Assembly: GCA_944381495.1 (NCBI GenBank)
Contig: CALWLJ010000009.1
Span: forward strand, 62,001-126,000
Direction of reading: 5' to 3'
From: an uncultured Mediterraneibacter sp.
Lineage (GTDB): Bacteria; Bacillota; Clostridia; Lachnospirales; Lachnospiraceae
DNA length: 64,000 nucleotides
Every line of letters starts with the position of its first letter. Position 1 is the first letter of the stretch. Of the stretch, positions 24,342 to 34,000 are shown in pieces. The notes below the pieces were generated by a model, which searched no databases, was not told the origin of the DNA, and saw nothing but the letters and a program-made list of their open reading frames with translations. Position numbers and translations under genes: made by a program.

Positions 24342-26984
24342 TTACTTTTCTTCTATAATAACTATAACGTCCTTCTTTCTTTTAAAATACTCTCTTATGA
24401 TAAGAACCTCGCATCCTGCCAGGATCAGTCCTAAGATAATATCGACTCCGATGGCGATCTGCTGCCATCCAGCCATTCCCTGATCCAGGTTTTCCGGCTC
24501 ATAAGCTCTGCTGTTTACGATCGTATACATGATATTTTTACAGGACTGCCTTGCCGCTTTGATCGATGTTGCGCTTGTAGTATCCGTAAGGTGGTTTGTC
24601 TCATTGTCCATCGGCGACAGACAGATATCCGTGCCGCCCCGGATCGCCTGATCGGCGTCCATATAGCCATATACGCCGTAATAATCGGTAAGCACCATTC
24701 CCCGGAATCCCCATTCATCACGGAGGACCGTTGTCTGAAGCGGATAGTAAGCGCCGCCCCATATGGTTCCGATATAAGAGAAGGTTGACATAACTGCCCC
24801 GGCGCCGCCTTCTTTTACACAGATTTCAAAGGGCTTCAGGTAGATCTCTCTCAGAGCCTGTTCGTTGGACCAGGTACAGAGCATATCATTTCTGTTCGTT
24901 TCCTGATCATTAAAGGCAAAGTGCTTGATAAAGGAGTATACCCCATGCTCTTTGGCGCCGATCACTGCCTGTGCAGCCATCTTGCCACTCAGCACCGGAT
25001 CCTCTGAGAAATATTCAAAGTTTCGGCCTGAGAACGCTGACCTGTGGATATTCATAGCCGGAGCATACCAGCCGGAAACGTCCATTTCATCAGCCATTCT
25101 TCCGATGCTGTATCCATAATTATAAGACATATCACGATTCCATGTCGCAGCGATCAGCGTACAGCCCGGGAAACCGATAGAACTTACCTGTGTAAAGTTA
25201 TTGTTGATCGATGCAGGACCGTCACAGTCTGTCGTCGATACCAGACCGACAGAGTCAACAGCCGTTGTAGAGTATCCGCCGTATGCGATCATACGATCCA
25301 TATCCTCTACTGTGAGCTGATCCAGCAGGTCATCCCACCGGGGATCGTCATAGTCTGCTCCACGCAGATCCGCCAGAGTCATCCCGTTGTCTGCGCCCGT
25401 TACCGGCATTTCATCATCCGGATCATTATAGTCCTCCGGATCATAGTTCTGATTGTTGATAAACTGTGCCTTATACTCCTCACTCAGGCTGTAATCCGCC
25501 GGAGCTGCCGTTGCCTCATCATAATTTGCAAAGCCGTTTGCACGCGAAAGGTAGGTTACCTTGTCTCCATAAGCCTGTTCAAACTGGTTTGTGGCAGCAG
25601 TATCATCTGTGGAACGGGGATTCGTCTCATCGTAGACGACCGTATCCTCCACCACATAGCTGTGCTCTTCGATCACATCGTGAGAGTTCATGCGGATCGA
25701 TATCCCGTAGCTGCCTTCCTCAAGGATATACGCCCCGTCGCCGGAATAATCATAAGACGCCATATCCTCTTCCTTAAAGGAGAAGGAAATGGTCTGGCTC
25801 TCTCCCGGCTCCAGCAGATCCGTCTTATCGAATTCAATCAGGTTCGCCGCCGCCTTTTCCACGCCGCCGTTGGTATAAGGCGGATTCACATAAACCTCAA
25901 CCACATCTTTTCCGGCTACCTCTCCTGTATTCGTGACAGTAACATCAAATGTGATATTTCCATCTCCGTCTGCCTGGGGCTCTGTCATGGTCTGACTGAA
26001 AGTCGTATAGCTCAGCCCGTAACCGAACGGATAAACCACTGCTTCATCATAGTCAAAATCCATGTTCCCTGCCTGTGCTTCCGCATATGCAGTTTCATAA
26101 TATCGGTACCCCACATAGATTCCTTCCACATAGTTTACAAACGTGGGGATTGTAGTCATTTTCTCCTGTGTAATCCAGTCAGTCGAAACATAGGCGTGTT
26201 CCTCCATATTGTCATAGACAAAATCTCCGAAATTATTTACGATCGGTGTCTGCGTCAGATCTCTCAGGAAGGTATCCACTGTTCTTCCGGACGGGTTCAC
26301 TTCACCGCTCATGATCTTTCCGAGAGCGCTGAAACCGCTCTGTCCCGGACAGGGAGCCCATATGGCACTTCCGATCTGTTCATAATCATCCAGCCAGCCA
26401 AGTTCCATTGCATTATTGGTATTGACAATGACTGTAACGTTGTCAAACTTGGAACACACCAGCTCCAGAAGTTCCTTTTCTCTGTTGCTCAGTTCCAGGT
26501 AATGCTGGCCTTCTTCCCAGTCATTTCCTTCATTCATTGTGTCATCATATGTACCGCGAACATAGGATTTCCCGGATGCGGCCCAGGATCCGTCTACAAC
26601 AGCAGTCATATCTGTAGGGATATCAGCATTCTCTCCACCCGGGCGTGAGATGAAGAATACCGCCTGGTCGGAAAATGTCTCTGCTTCTGAGAGAAGTTCC
26701 TCGGAATAATCGCTGACAGCCGGTTCCGGCAGTGTCCAGTCCTGATTCCACATCCCGATCTCCGGACGGGCGTCTTTATATTCGGTATAGAAGTCCACAA
26801 GATCCTGATTGACCTCAAATCCAGCGTTTTCCAGGCTCTTCAGCGGAGAGATGATCTCATAGTTCTGCGAGATTGCTCCGGATCCCACTCCGCCATAGAT
26901 CGGATTGGTGGACGCCCAGCCAAACACATTCAGCTTTGTTCCTTTCTCCAGCGGAAGGCTTCCGTCGTTTTTCAGCAGGACCAT
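24342..26984 (-). CDS. Glycoside hydrolase family 3, domain-swapped, membrane-bound (downstream part after in-frame TGA)
   Basis: An 880-codon frame for a beta-glucosidase-type GH3 enzyme. It opens with the (alpha/beta)6 domain (VLLKNDGSLPL, VFGWASTNP), then a fibronectin III-like domain (about 330-440). The TIM barrel comes last: GWYAPAMNIHR, KHFAFNDQE, and the nucleophile aspartate in MVLTDYYG. This order is the reverse of common GH3 enzymes. A C-terminal membrane segment (IAIGVDIILGLILAGCEV) and basic tail follow. The ATG at 26984 directly follows an in-frame TGA; the preceding 106 codons at 26985-27305 are clearly the same gene. Reinitiation at this ATG is conceivable because GAGGAG lies just ahead, but it is only 3 nt away. 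Confidence 0.85.
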   Translation of the reverse strand: MVLLKNDGSLPLEKGTKLNVFGWASTNPIYGGVGSGAISQNYEIISPLKSLENAGFEVNQDLVDFYTEYKDARPEIGMWNQDWTLPEPAVSDYSEELLSEAETFSDQAVFFISRPGGENADIPTDMTAVVDGSWAASGKSYVRGTYDDTMNEGNDWEEGQHYLELSNREKELLELVCSKFDNVTVIVNTNNAMELGWLDDYEQIGSAIWAPCPGQSGFSALGKIMSGEVNPSGRTVDTFLRDLTQTPIVNNFGDFVYDNMEEHAYVSTDWITQEKMTTIPTFVNYVEGIYVGYRYYETAYAEAQAGNMDFDYDEAVVYPFGYGLSYTTFSQTMTEPQADGDGNITFDVTVTNTGEVAGKDVVEVYVNPPYTNGGVEKAAANLIEFDKTDLLEPGESQTISFSFKEEDMASYDYSGDGAYILEEGSYGISIRMNSHDVIEEHSYVVEDTVVYDETNPRSTDDTAATNQFEQAYGDKVTYLSRANGFANYDEATAAPADYSLSEEYKAQFINNQNYDPEDYNDPDDEMPVTGADNGMTLADLRGADYDDPRWDDLLDQLTVEDMDRMIAYGGYSTTAVDSVGLVSTTDCDGPASINNNFTQVSSIGFPGCTLIAATWNRDMSYNYGYSIGRMADEMDVSGWYAPAMNIHRSAFSGRNFEYFSEDPVLSGKMAAQAVIGAKEHGVYSFIKHFAFNDQETNRNDMLCTWSNEQALREIYLKPFEICVKEGGAGAVMSTFSYIGTIWGGAYYPLQTTVLRDEWGFRGMVLTDYYGVYGYMDADQAIRGGTDICLSPMDNETNHLTDTTSATSIKAARQSCKNIMYTIVNSRAYEPENLDQGMAGWQQIAIGVDIILGLILAGCEVLIIREYFKRKKDVIVIIEEK

Positions 26985-27305
26985 TCACTCCTCGCCGATC
27001 TGATTCACATAATCATAAGCCTCTTCCATACTCTCGTCTGAGATTGTCCCGGAACCTGTGGCCAGAGATATCATGGTGGACATCGGTCCAAAACAGATCA
27101 TATTTACCGTAATCACCAGGGCCAGTACTATACAGAGCCCAGCCTCTGCCCTTATAAGAAATTTTTTGGATTGACGCAGCTTTTTCAGTACTGCCGCAGT
27201 GATAAATGCAATCACGGCAAGCACAAGGATCACACAGAAAAATATGATCTGCGGTCTGGCGCTCTGGATTGCTGTTATCACATCATTCATGTTAATTGAT
27301 AACAT
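26985..27305 (-). pseudogene. N-terminal part of the GH3 gene, cut by an in-frame TGA
   Basis: These 106 codons encode two membrane segments (about 18-42 and 51-73) and the beginning of the GH3 (alpha/beta)6 domain (SDESMEEAYDYVNQIGEE). The frame stops at TGA (26985-26987) and continues in the same frame with MVLLKND. Relatives typically read EEG(I/M)VLLKN here, so GGA (Gly) to TGA is the simplest explanation. The start at 27305 has GGGAGG upstream. Without readthrough or reinitiation the enzyme would not be made. A sequencing error is the alternative. Confidence 0.75.
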
Positions 27306-27386
27306 CTACTTTTTCCTCCCGTATTTTTTCTCTTTCGAGATCTATCTGATAACCTGATCTGCTCCTCTGCCTGGCATTTATCAGTT

Positions 27387-28019
27387 TTATTCAACTCCTT
27401 CCCGCAGCAATTTCGCTTCTTTCAGGTCTTCAGAATCTATCATTCGGTCTTTATAATAATATTTCTTATCCTTTTCGCCGATCCTGCGGATCACGCGGCA
27501 TGGATTTCCGGCTGCAACTGTATTTTCCGGAATATCATGGATCACTACACTTCCCGCGCCGATCACACTGTTTCTGCCTATCGTTACGCCCGGGCATACG
27601 ACCACATTCGCCCCCAGCCAGCAATTGTCGCCGATCACAACAGGATCAGCATACATATATTCTCTCAGCTCAGGGTTCACCGGGTGACCCACGGTCGCGA
27701 TCGTGACGGCTGGGCCAAATAATACATTTTTTCCGATCTGTATGATTCCGTCGTCTATAAAGTTACAGTTCATATTTATGTAAGTTCCATCCCCGACCGT
27801 AATATGTGTTCCATAGCAGAAGTAAAACGGCGGTTCGATCCATGCATCTGTTTCTTTGCCGAATATTTCATTTATACAGGCACTTCTTTTCTCTGTTTCA
27901 TCCGGCATCAGATGATTGAATTTCCACATTCTGATCTTTGCAGACATCCGTTCTTCCGGAAGCCCTTCACATTCGTCTGTAAATAACTTTCCTTCTCTGA
28001 TACGCTCTCTCATTGTCAT
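27387..28019 (-). CDS. Sugar O-acetyltransferase (maltose/galactoside acetyltransferase family)
   Basis: A 210-residue left-handed beta-helix acetyltransferase of the Maa/LacA type, which moves acetyl from acetyl-CoA to a sugar hydroxyl. The N-terminal mac domain (MRERIREGKLFTDECEGL) is followed by hexapeptide repeats (IGDNCWLGANVVVCPGVTIG). The catalytic histidine is in TVGHPVNPELR, and AAGNPCRVIRRI ends the fold. The start at 28019 is chosen for GGAGG 8 nt ahead; the frame is open to 28034. It lies 30 bp after the MATE gene and is probably cotranscribed. Confidence 0.92.
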   Translation of the reverse strand: MTMRERIREGKLFTDECEGLPEERMSAKIRMWKFNHLMPDETEKRSACINEIFGKETDAWIEPPFYFCYGTHITVGDGTYINMNCNFIDDGIIQIGKNVLFGPAVTIATVGHPVNPELREYMYADPVVIGDNCWLGANVVVCPGVTIGRNSVIGAGSVVIHDIPENTVAAGNPCRVIRRIGEKDKKYYYKDRMIDSEDLKEAKLLREGVE

Positions 28020-28049
28020 TTTGCTTTCCTCCATCCAACTTAATAATGT

Positions 28050-29402
28050 TTATTTTTCTTCTTGATTTATCGTCAGATCCTTCAGCCAGCGGTATTTTTT
28101 ATACCTACGGTATACTGCCGGCAGCTTTACCATTTCATCCAGATTAATAATGAAATATACAAACAGCACGGGCATTTTTAAGACAAATGCGGTTATAAAA
28201 CCTGCCGGAACCGTAAAACACCAGAGCGTGATCGTATCGCACAGGAAGCCGAACCGGGAATCGCCCCCGGCGCAGAAAATTCCGCTGATCGTTGTTCCGT
28301 TTACATATTTTCCGATCATATAATAGCTGCACATGACCAACATCCATTTGAGATATTCTTCTGCTGTGGGCGACAGATCCGAAACGAGCAGAACAGCCGG
28401 ACTTACAGCCAGAAGAAAAATGCCGGAACAGATCCCGCTTATAACCGCAATGCGGCACAGCTTCCCGCCATACAGCTTTGCTTTCTCCAGTTTTCCGGCT
28501 CCCAGCTCATTTCCTACAATGATCGCTCCTCCGTTTCCGATACCCATAGCAAGGCTCGCGATCAGGTTTTTCACAATATTTGCTATCGAATTTGCCGCCA
28601 CGGCGTCTGTTCCCAGATGCCCCATGATCACCGAATACATGGTGAATCCGCCGCCCCAGACAAGTTCATTTCCCAGCACCGGCAATGTATAGTGCCAGAA
28701 TTCTTTCCTCATCGGCTGATCCGGGTGCAGGATATATCTGATGCGGATCTTGATCCTCCCCGCCTTTCCCAGTTCCAGCAGTACCCATGCCAGCTCGGCC
28801 GCTCTGGAAATAGCCGTCGCCGCGGCCGCTCCCGCCGCTTCCATGCGCGGCACCCCAAAAAGCCCATAGATCAGAACCGCATTCAGGATGATATTGAGTC
28901 CTGCCGCTGTGGAACTTATGACCATACTTTTCGCGGCCAGCCCGCTGTTTTTCATAATGCAGAGGTAGATCTGCGAGATCCCGCACATCAGATAGGTAAC
29001 ACTCACGATCCTCAGATAGCCAGTTCCATAAACAGTCAGCGCCGGATCTTCTGTAAAGATCCGCATCAGCAGTCCCGAGGTAAACATTGTTCCGGTGAAA
29101 AATACGGCTGAAACCGTCGCGGACGTCCTCAGTACAATCCCAAGTATCCTTTCGATCGCATTTTTATCCCCTTTTCCCCAGTATTGTGCGGCAAACATAC
29201 TCGTACCGATCGTCAGGGCAGCAAGAAAAAGATTATATACAAATGTGACCTGACTCGCCAGCGATACGGCTGAGAGCAGATCCTGCCCGATCACTCCTAC
29301 CATAAGGGCGTCTGACGCACTGACAACAGCCAGCATAAGCTGTTGAAATGTGATCGGCAGTACAAGGGCAAGAAGTTTTTTTCTAAAATTTTTATCGTTC
29401 AT
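28050..29402 (-). CDS. MATE family efflux transporter
   Basis: A 450-residue membrane protein with twelve predicted helices in two homologous halves. The opening FRKKLLALVLPITFQQLM and the LVGVIGQDLLSAVSLA-like and GNGGAIIVGNELGAG segments are typical of MATE cation/drug antiporters. Such proteins export cationic drugs or metabolites using sodium or proton gradients. The gene sits between a PHP phosphatase-like gene (26 bp upstream) and the acetyltransferase. The substrate is unknown. Confidence 0.93.
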   Translation of the reverse strand: MNDKNFRKKLLALVLPITFQQLMLAVVSASDALMVGVIGQDLLSAVSLASQVTFVYNLFLAALTIGTSMFAAQYWGKGDKNAIERILGIVLRTSATVSAVFFTGTMFTSGLLMRIFTEDPALTVYGTGYLRIVSVTYLMCGISQIYLCIMKNSGLAAKSMVISSTAAGLNIILNAVLIYGLFGVPRMEAAGAAAATAISRAAELAWVLLELGKAGRIKIRIRYILHPDQPMRKEFWHYTLPVLGNELVWGGGFTMYSVIMGHLGTDAVAANSIANIVKNLIASLAMGIGNGGAIIVGNELGAGKLEKAKLYGGKLCRIAVISGICSGIFLLAVSPAVLLVSDLSPTAEEYLKWMLVMCSYYMIGKYVNGTTISGIFCAGGDSRFGFLCDTITLWCFTVPAGFITAFVLKMPVLFVYFIINLDEMVKLPAVYRRYKKYRWLKDLTINQEEK

Positions 29403-29428
29403 CGGTTTGTTATTCTCCTGACATTGCT

Positions 29429-30010
29429 TTATAATTCATGCATGACCGGATTCATTTTTTCAAATGTGCAGATTTTCTGAAATCCAATCTCTTTCAGAAG
29501 TTTCTGAGCTTCAGCGATACCGTATCCCAGCTGGTCCGGCTTATGACTGTCGCTGCCGATCGTGACTATCTCCCCTCCCAGCTCATTGTATTCCTTCTGT
29601 GTTCTGCCTTTCTGGAAGTCCTGTGTCCAGAACTCTTTATTTTCCACCTGATGGACGGACAGGATAATAAAATCAAAAGGATATCTGCGAAAAAGAGCCT
29701 CGAACTGAGGAATCGTATGTGTCTGAACACCAAACTCCATTCCTGTTTTTATCCGGATCTTCCCTTCGTACTGCCTCTTCAGCAGCTTAATCTTGTCCAT
29801 ATATGCAGGGTAATCTACGTTTGCGAGAGGTTCTCCGTTCCGCCAGATGATCTCTGATCCGGAGTCCCAGTCGTCTTTCACACCATAATCCACATGGTCG
29901 GTTATGCATATCTCATCCATATTCATGCGGACCGCATCCCGGATCACATCTTCCATCGGATATATGGAATCATCGCTGAATTCCGTATGTACATGATAAT
30001 CGGCAAACAT
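29429..30010 (-). CDS. PHP-domain histidinol-phosphatase-like protein with internal deletion
   Basis: PHP phosphatases of the HisJ type hydrolyse histidinol phosphate with a metal cluster. The beginning (DYHVHTEFSDDS, His6 and His8) and end (VTIGSDSHKPDQLG) are well conserved, but the protein has only 193 residues against about 265. The middle jumps from QKGRTQKEYNE straight to LGGEIVTIGSDSH. The segment that normally carries the GHLD metal-binding histidine is absent. The reading frame is kept, so this looks like an in-frame deletion of about 70-75 codons. Activity is doubtful. It is the first gene of a probable operon with MATE and acetyltransferase genes. Confidence 0.85.
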   Translation of the reverse strand: MFADYHVHTEFSDDSIYPMEDVIRDAVRMNMDEICITDHVDYGVKDDWDSGSEIIWRNGEPLANVDYPAYMDKIKLLKRQYEGKIRIKTGMEFGVQTHTIPQFEALFRRYPFDFIILSVHQVENKEFWTQDFQKGRTQKEYNELGGEIVTIGSDSHKPDQLGYGIAEAQKLLKEIGFQKICTFEKMNPVMHEL

Positions 30011-30127
30011 CTGTACTCCTTTCGAACTTGACTTCAGGATTTTTTCATAATATGATTTTACTGTACATTTTGCAGAGTTTCTATCAGATATCTGCCTGAT
30101 TCAATAACAATCCTGCGAGGTAATATA

Positions 30128-31015
30128 ATGACACCTTCTATCAGACTGAACGAAGACTATTCAGAAAAAGTACAGTACAACAACCCGGATTATCCAATCT
30201 ACATCCGCAGAGGTTTGCTGTCAACTTATCCGGAATACCGGGCGCCTGACCACTGGCATGACGACATCGAATTTCTCTGTGTATTGTCCGGGAAGATGAA
30301 ATATAATGTAAATGGGGATATTACAGAACTTGAGGAAGGAGATGGAATATTTGTAAATGCCGGGCAGATGCATTTCGGCTTTTCCGATGAGGAACAGGAA
30401 TGCGATTTTTACTGCATCCTGCTTCATCCGGTGCTTCTCTCTTCTCTTCCGGCCTATGAGAATGATTTTATAGAACCACTGCTGAGAAACAGCAGACTGC
30501 CTTTTCTTAAGCTGTATTCCAATACCGACTGGCATCAGGAGATATTGTCCCGTCTGCATCTCATATATCACGACAGAGACTCCGCCTATGCTCCGCTCGA
30601 AGTACTTTCTTCCTTTGCGGCGATCTGGGCACAGCTCATCAGACACCTTCCGGACAGCGGACAAAAAAAGCCCCGGAAGAGCCAGGACCTTCTGATCATA
30701 AAAAAGATGGTAAGATTTGTTCAGAATAATTACAGGAAAAAGATATCTCTCGCAGAGATCGCAGCTTCCGGAGCCGTGGGACAGAGTAAATGCTGCCGTC
30801 TCTTCGCCAGATATTTTTCACGTTCTCCCAATGAATATCTGACCCACTATCGATTGAGAAAAAGTATGGAACTGCTGCTTGATACGGATATGTCAGTTAC
30901 AGAGATCGCGCTTTCAACGGGATTCGGCAGCGCCAGCTACTATGCTGAGACCTTCCGCAGAAAGCTTGGTAAAAGTCCGAAAGAATACCGTAAGGCAGAA
31001 ACGGCGGGGGTTTGA
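30128..31015 (+). CDS. AraC family transcriptional regulator
   Basis: A 295-residue regulator. Residues 1-130 form a cupin-like sensing domain (HWHDDIEFLCVLSGKMKYNVNGD, EGDGIFVNAGQMHFGF), and residues 195-290 hold two helix-turn-helix motifs (ISLAEIAASGAVGQSKCCRLF and MSVTEIALSTGFGSASYYAETFRR). It is divergent from the PHP-MATE operon and convergent with the amylase gene, so it may control either sugar uptake genes elsewhere or these neighbours. The inducer is probably a carbohydrate, by family resemblance only. Confidence 0.93.
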   Translation: MTPSIRLNEDYSEKVQYNNPDYPIYIRRGLLSTYPEYRAPDHWHDDIEFLCVLSGKMKYNVNGDITELEEGDGIFVNAGQMHFGFSDEEQECDFYCILLHPVLLSSLPAYENDFIEPLLRNSRLPFLKLYSNTDWHQEILSRLHLIYHDRDSAYAPLEVLSSFAAIWAQLIRHLPDSGQKKPRKSQDLLIIKKMVRFVQNNYRKKISLAEIAASGAVGQSKCCRLFARYFSRSPNEYLTHYRLRKSMELLLDTDMSVTEIALSTGFGSASYYAETFRRKLGKSPKEYRKAETAGV

Positions 31016-31025
31016 TTCCCCGCCG
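31002..31025. terminator. Hairpin shared by AraC and amylase 3' ends
   Basis: CGGCGGGG (31002-31009) and CCCCGCCG (31018-31025) form a perfect 8-bp GC stem overlapping the AraC stop. On the minus strand it is followed by TTTCTG, so it better suits the amylase gene; on the plus strand ACAAAAA follows. Confidence 0.6.
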
Positions 31026-31053
31026 ACAAAAAGTATGTTTAAATGTCCTGGAT

Positions 31054-34000
31054 CTACTCCCACTTATATGCAATACTCTTTGTCACCACATTATCCGCCT
31101 CATCCTTTACATCTACCATGATCGTATAATTTCCCGGTTCCGGAGGATTACAGTAAGCCACGCTGCTTGTCGAATAATCTCTGAATACCGTTGTTCTGCC
31201 ATTTACAGTCCGGTAGAATCGATATTGTAATTTGCCCGTTCCGCCAGATGCATTCGCCGTTAAGACTACGGTAGACCCCTGAGGCTGCGGTGATTTCTTT
31301 GAAACAGAAATGGAATCAAGTTTCAATGTATTTTCCGAAGAATTCCAGCTGAATTCCATTTTCTTTGTTGCTGTTTTTCCATTTTCATCACGGACGTCTA
31401 CATATAATTCGTATGCGCCTGTATCAGAAGGATTACAGTAAGCAATATTGCTTGCAGCATAATCCCTGAACACTGTAGTAACCCCATCCTTTACACGATA
31501 GAAACGATACTGAAGTGTTCCGCTTCCACCGGATGCAGATGCGGTCAGTTTCACGGTACTGCCCAGTATCTGCGGAGAGACTTTGGATGCTTCAAATGAT
31601 TTTATCACTATACTGCTTTCCGGAGCATCCCAGGTGAAATCCATCTGGGCGGTTGCTGTATTTCCCGCTTCATCGCGTACATCTACATAAATAGTATAAT
31701 CTCCCGCCTGAGGAGGATTGCAGTAAGCGACCGTGCTGGTGGAATAGTCTCTGAATACCGTGGTGGCATCATCTTTTATACGATAAAAACGGTACTGCAG
31801 TTTTCCTGTGCCGCCCTCTGCGGACGCTGTCAGCTTAACTGTTGTCCCCTGGACCTGGGGTGAAACCTTCTCGGCGGAGAGACTGACAGCAAGCTTCTGT
31901 TCCGGCTCCTCTTCTTCTTTCGGTACAATTACCTCATTCAGTCCCGAGGAGTCATACTTTCCATAAGCTGTAACATCATATCCAACACTTGCCGGTGCCT
32001 GGTTGCTTCCGTCGTTAAAGAGTACCTTGAGCGCTTCATCCATATCTGGTGTATCAAACACATACCGATAGACTCCATTAGGCAGCTTTTCCATTGCTGC
32101 TCCCGGCCATGCACCTGCAATTGTAATACCATCGCCATAATACAGATAACAGTTGATGTTCGATCCCCATTCAGACGGTTTTTCAAAATAAATCGCCGTT
32201 TGTCCTTCCGGCACAGCTTCGTAATCATATGGCGGGACTGTGACTTTAACCGTTACCGTATCTGAGATTCCGTTATTCGATGTTGCCGTGATAACAGCTG
32301 TTCCGTCTCCCTGTGGCGTGATGACACCTTTATTATTAACTGTTGCCACATCCGGATCCGAAGACATCCAGGTCAGAGCTTTGTTTTTAGCATTTTCCGG
32401 GAGCACAGTCGCTGTAACTGCAGCAGTCTCTCCCATAGTAAGATCTATAGAATCCTCGGAAAGTTCAACCGAGGTCACCTCTACAACCTCTTCCCCGATC
32501 TGATACTGCTTCATATATCCGTCATTTCCATAATAGCCGCCGTCCTTGAAATCAGCTGATTTACTTACAGATGAGCCGTCCGTAAATACAACGGTCAGAT
32601 TGTCTGCGTCTCCGGTATATGCACATGCATAGTCCTGCCCCTCAACATAGGACATGGGAATGCTTTCTACAAGAATGCCATTGCTGAACAGATTTGCTGT
32701 TACGCTGCTCCATCCGGATTCATTTTTGAAATAAATGCACTGACGGGAAGTATTTTCCACCGGGTTGTCTGTATACAGATAGATTCCGTCCTGTCCGATC
32801 TTGCCCGGAGCAGGAGTCTTCTCTGTATCAAGAACGTATACCCGCATGTTGCCCTTTCCGGAACACTCGGCTGTCAATGAACCGTTGGTGACTTTTTTCG
32901 TATCGCCTGTAACACAGTCTACATAAGTTCCGTTTGGAATATTATGAAATGTAGCCGTACCACTGACTGTGATCAGTGCGAAACTGTCTGTCTTATCATC
33001 TGTGTAGCGCCTCTTATATGCCATGTTGTTTCCACTGATATCCTCTGTGGAATACTGCCCCTTGCGAAGAGCAGGCACCGCCTGACGAATCTGGTTCAGG
33101 CGCTGGATATGTCTGGAAAGAGGAGCATTTAATGTCTCTGCCATCGTGCCGGTAGCGCCGAAGTATTCACCGAAATCTGTAGTCACAACATCTCCTTCGA
33201 TATTATCACCATAGTATGCCCGTCCGGTCTCACTGAGCGGTGCGTTGGGACCCACATCAATCGGTTTGCCAGCCTGGAATTCAATCTCGCTTCCATAATA
33301 GATACAGGGAATCCCTCTGAACGTAAACATAAGTGAGAGGTTTTCCGCCCATGCATCTGTTCCCCCGTTATACCGCACTGTCTGGCACTGATCCGGAGCA
33401 TAATCGTGAGAATCTACATAAACCACATTCCATGTAGAATCGTTAAAATACTTGTCTTCGCCAAGAGCCGTGTTAAAGGCGCTGTTCGCATCATTAAAGC
33501 TCCAGTGCATCTGAAAATCAATTACATCCAGTCCGGATTTTTCAGAATAGTCCGGCTCATGATATTCATTTCCATATAAGAATGCATTATCGCTGGTCGG
33601 CTGAGCATTCGTGTCCATATGTTCATAATAGTGTTCTTCTACAAGTGCCTCATTGGATTCCAAGCTCTCACTCCAGCGCCCGGTCCAGCTTTCATCATCC
33701 GCCCATGTATAAAAACAAGTTGAAATCGGCGGGGCATTGCGGTACCACACATCATGTCCCTTGGTACACACCTCTCCGAACATATAAAAGTCATCTCCTC
33801 CCGCCTCTTTAAAAGCAGGAACAAAAACAGAATTCAGTGTCAGACGTGAGAGATGCTTGGTCGTATCAACACGGAATGCATCCACTCCCATATCAATATA
33901 CTGTTCATAACAGTCAACGAGATACTCATAAACCTTTGGATTCTCTGTCTCCAGATCAAAACAGTCATCTGCAATCGTCTTAATCTGAGCGTCATAAGTA

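Noticed and set aside
25044..26648. Long plus-strand open frame (534 codons) opposite the GH3 gene
   Set aside because: It is an antisense shadow. The minus strand encodes a clearly recognisable GH3 enzyme across it, and the plus-strand product has no family, no ribosome binding site and a biased isoleucine/histidine/arginine make-up.
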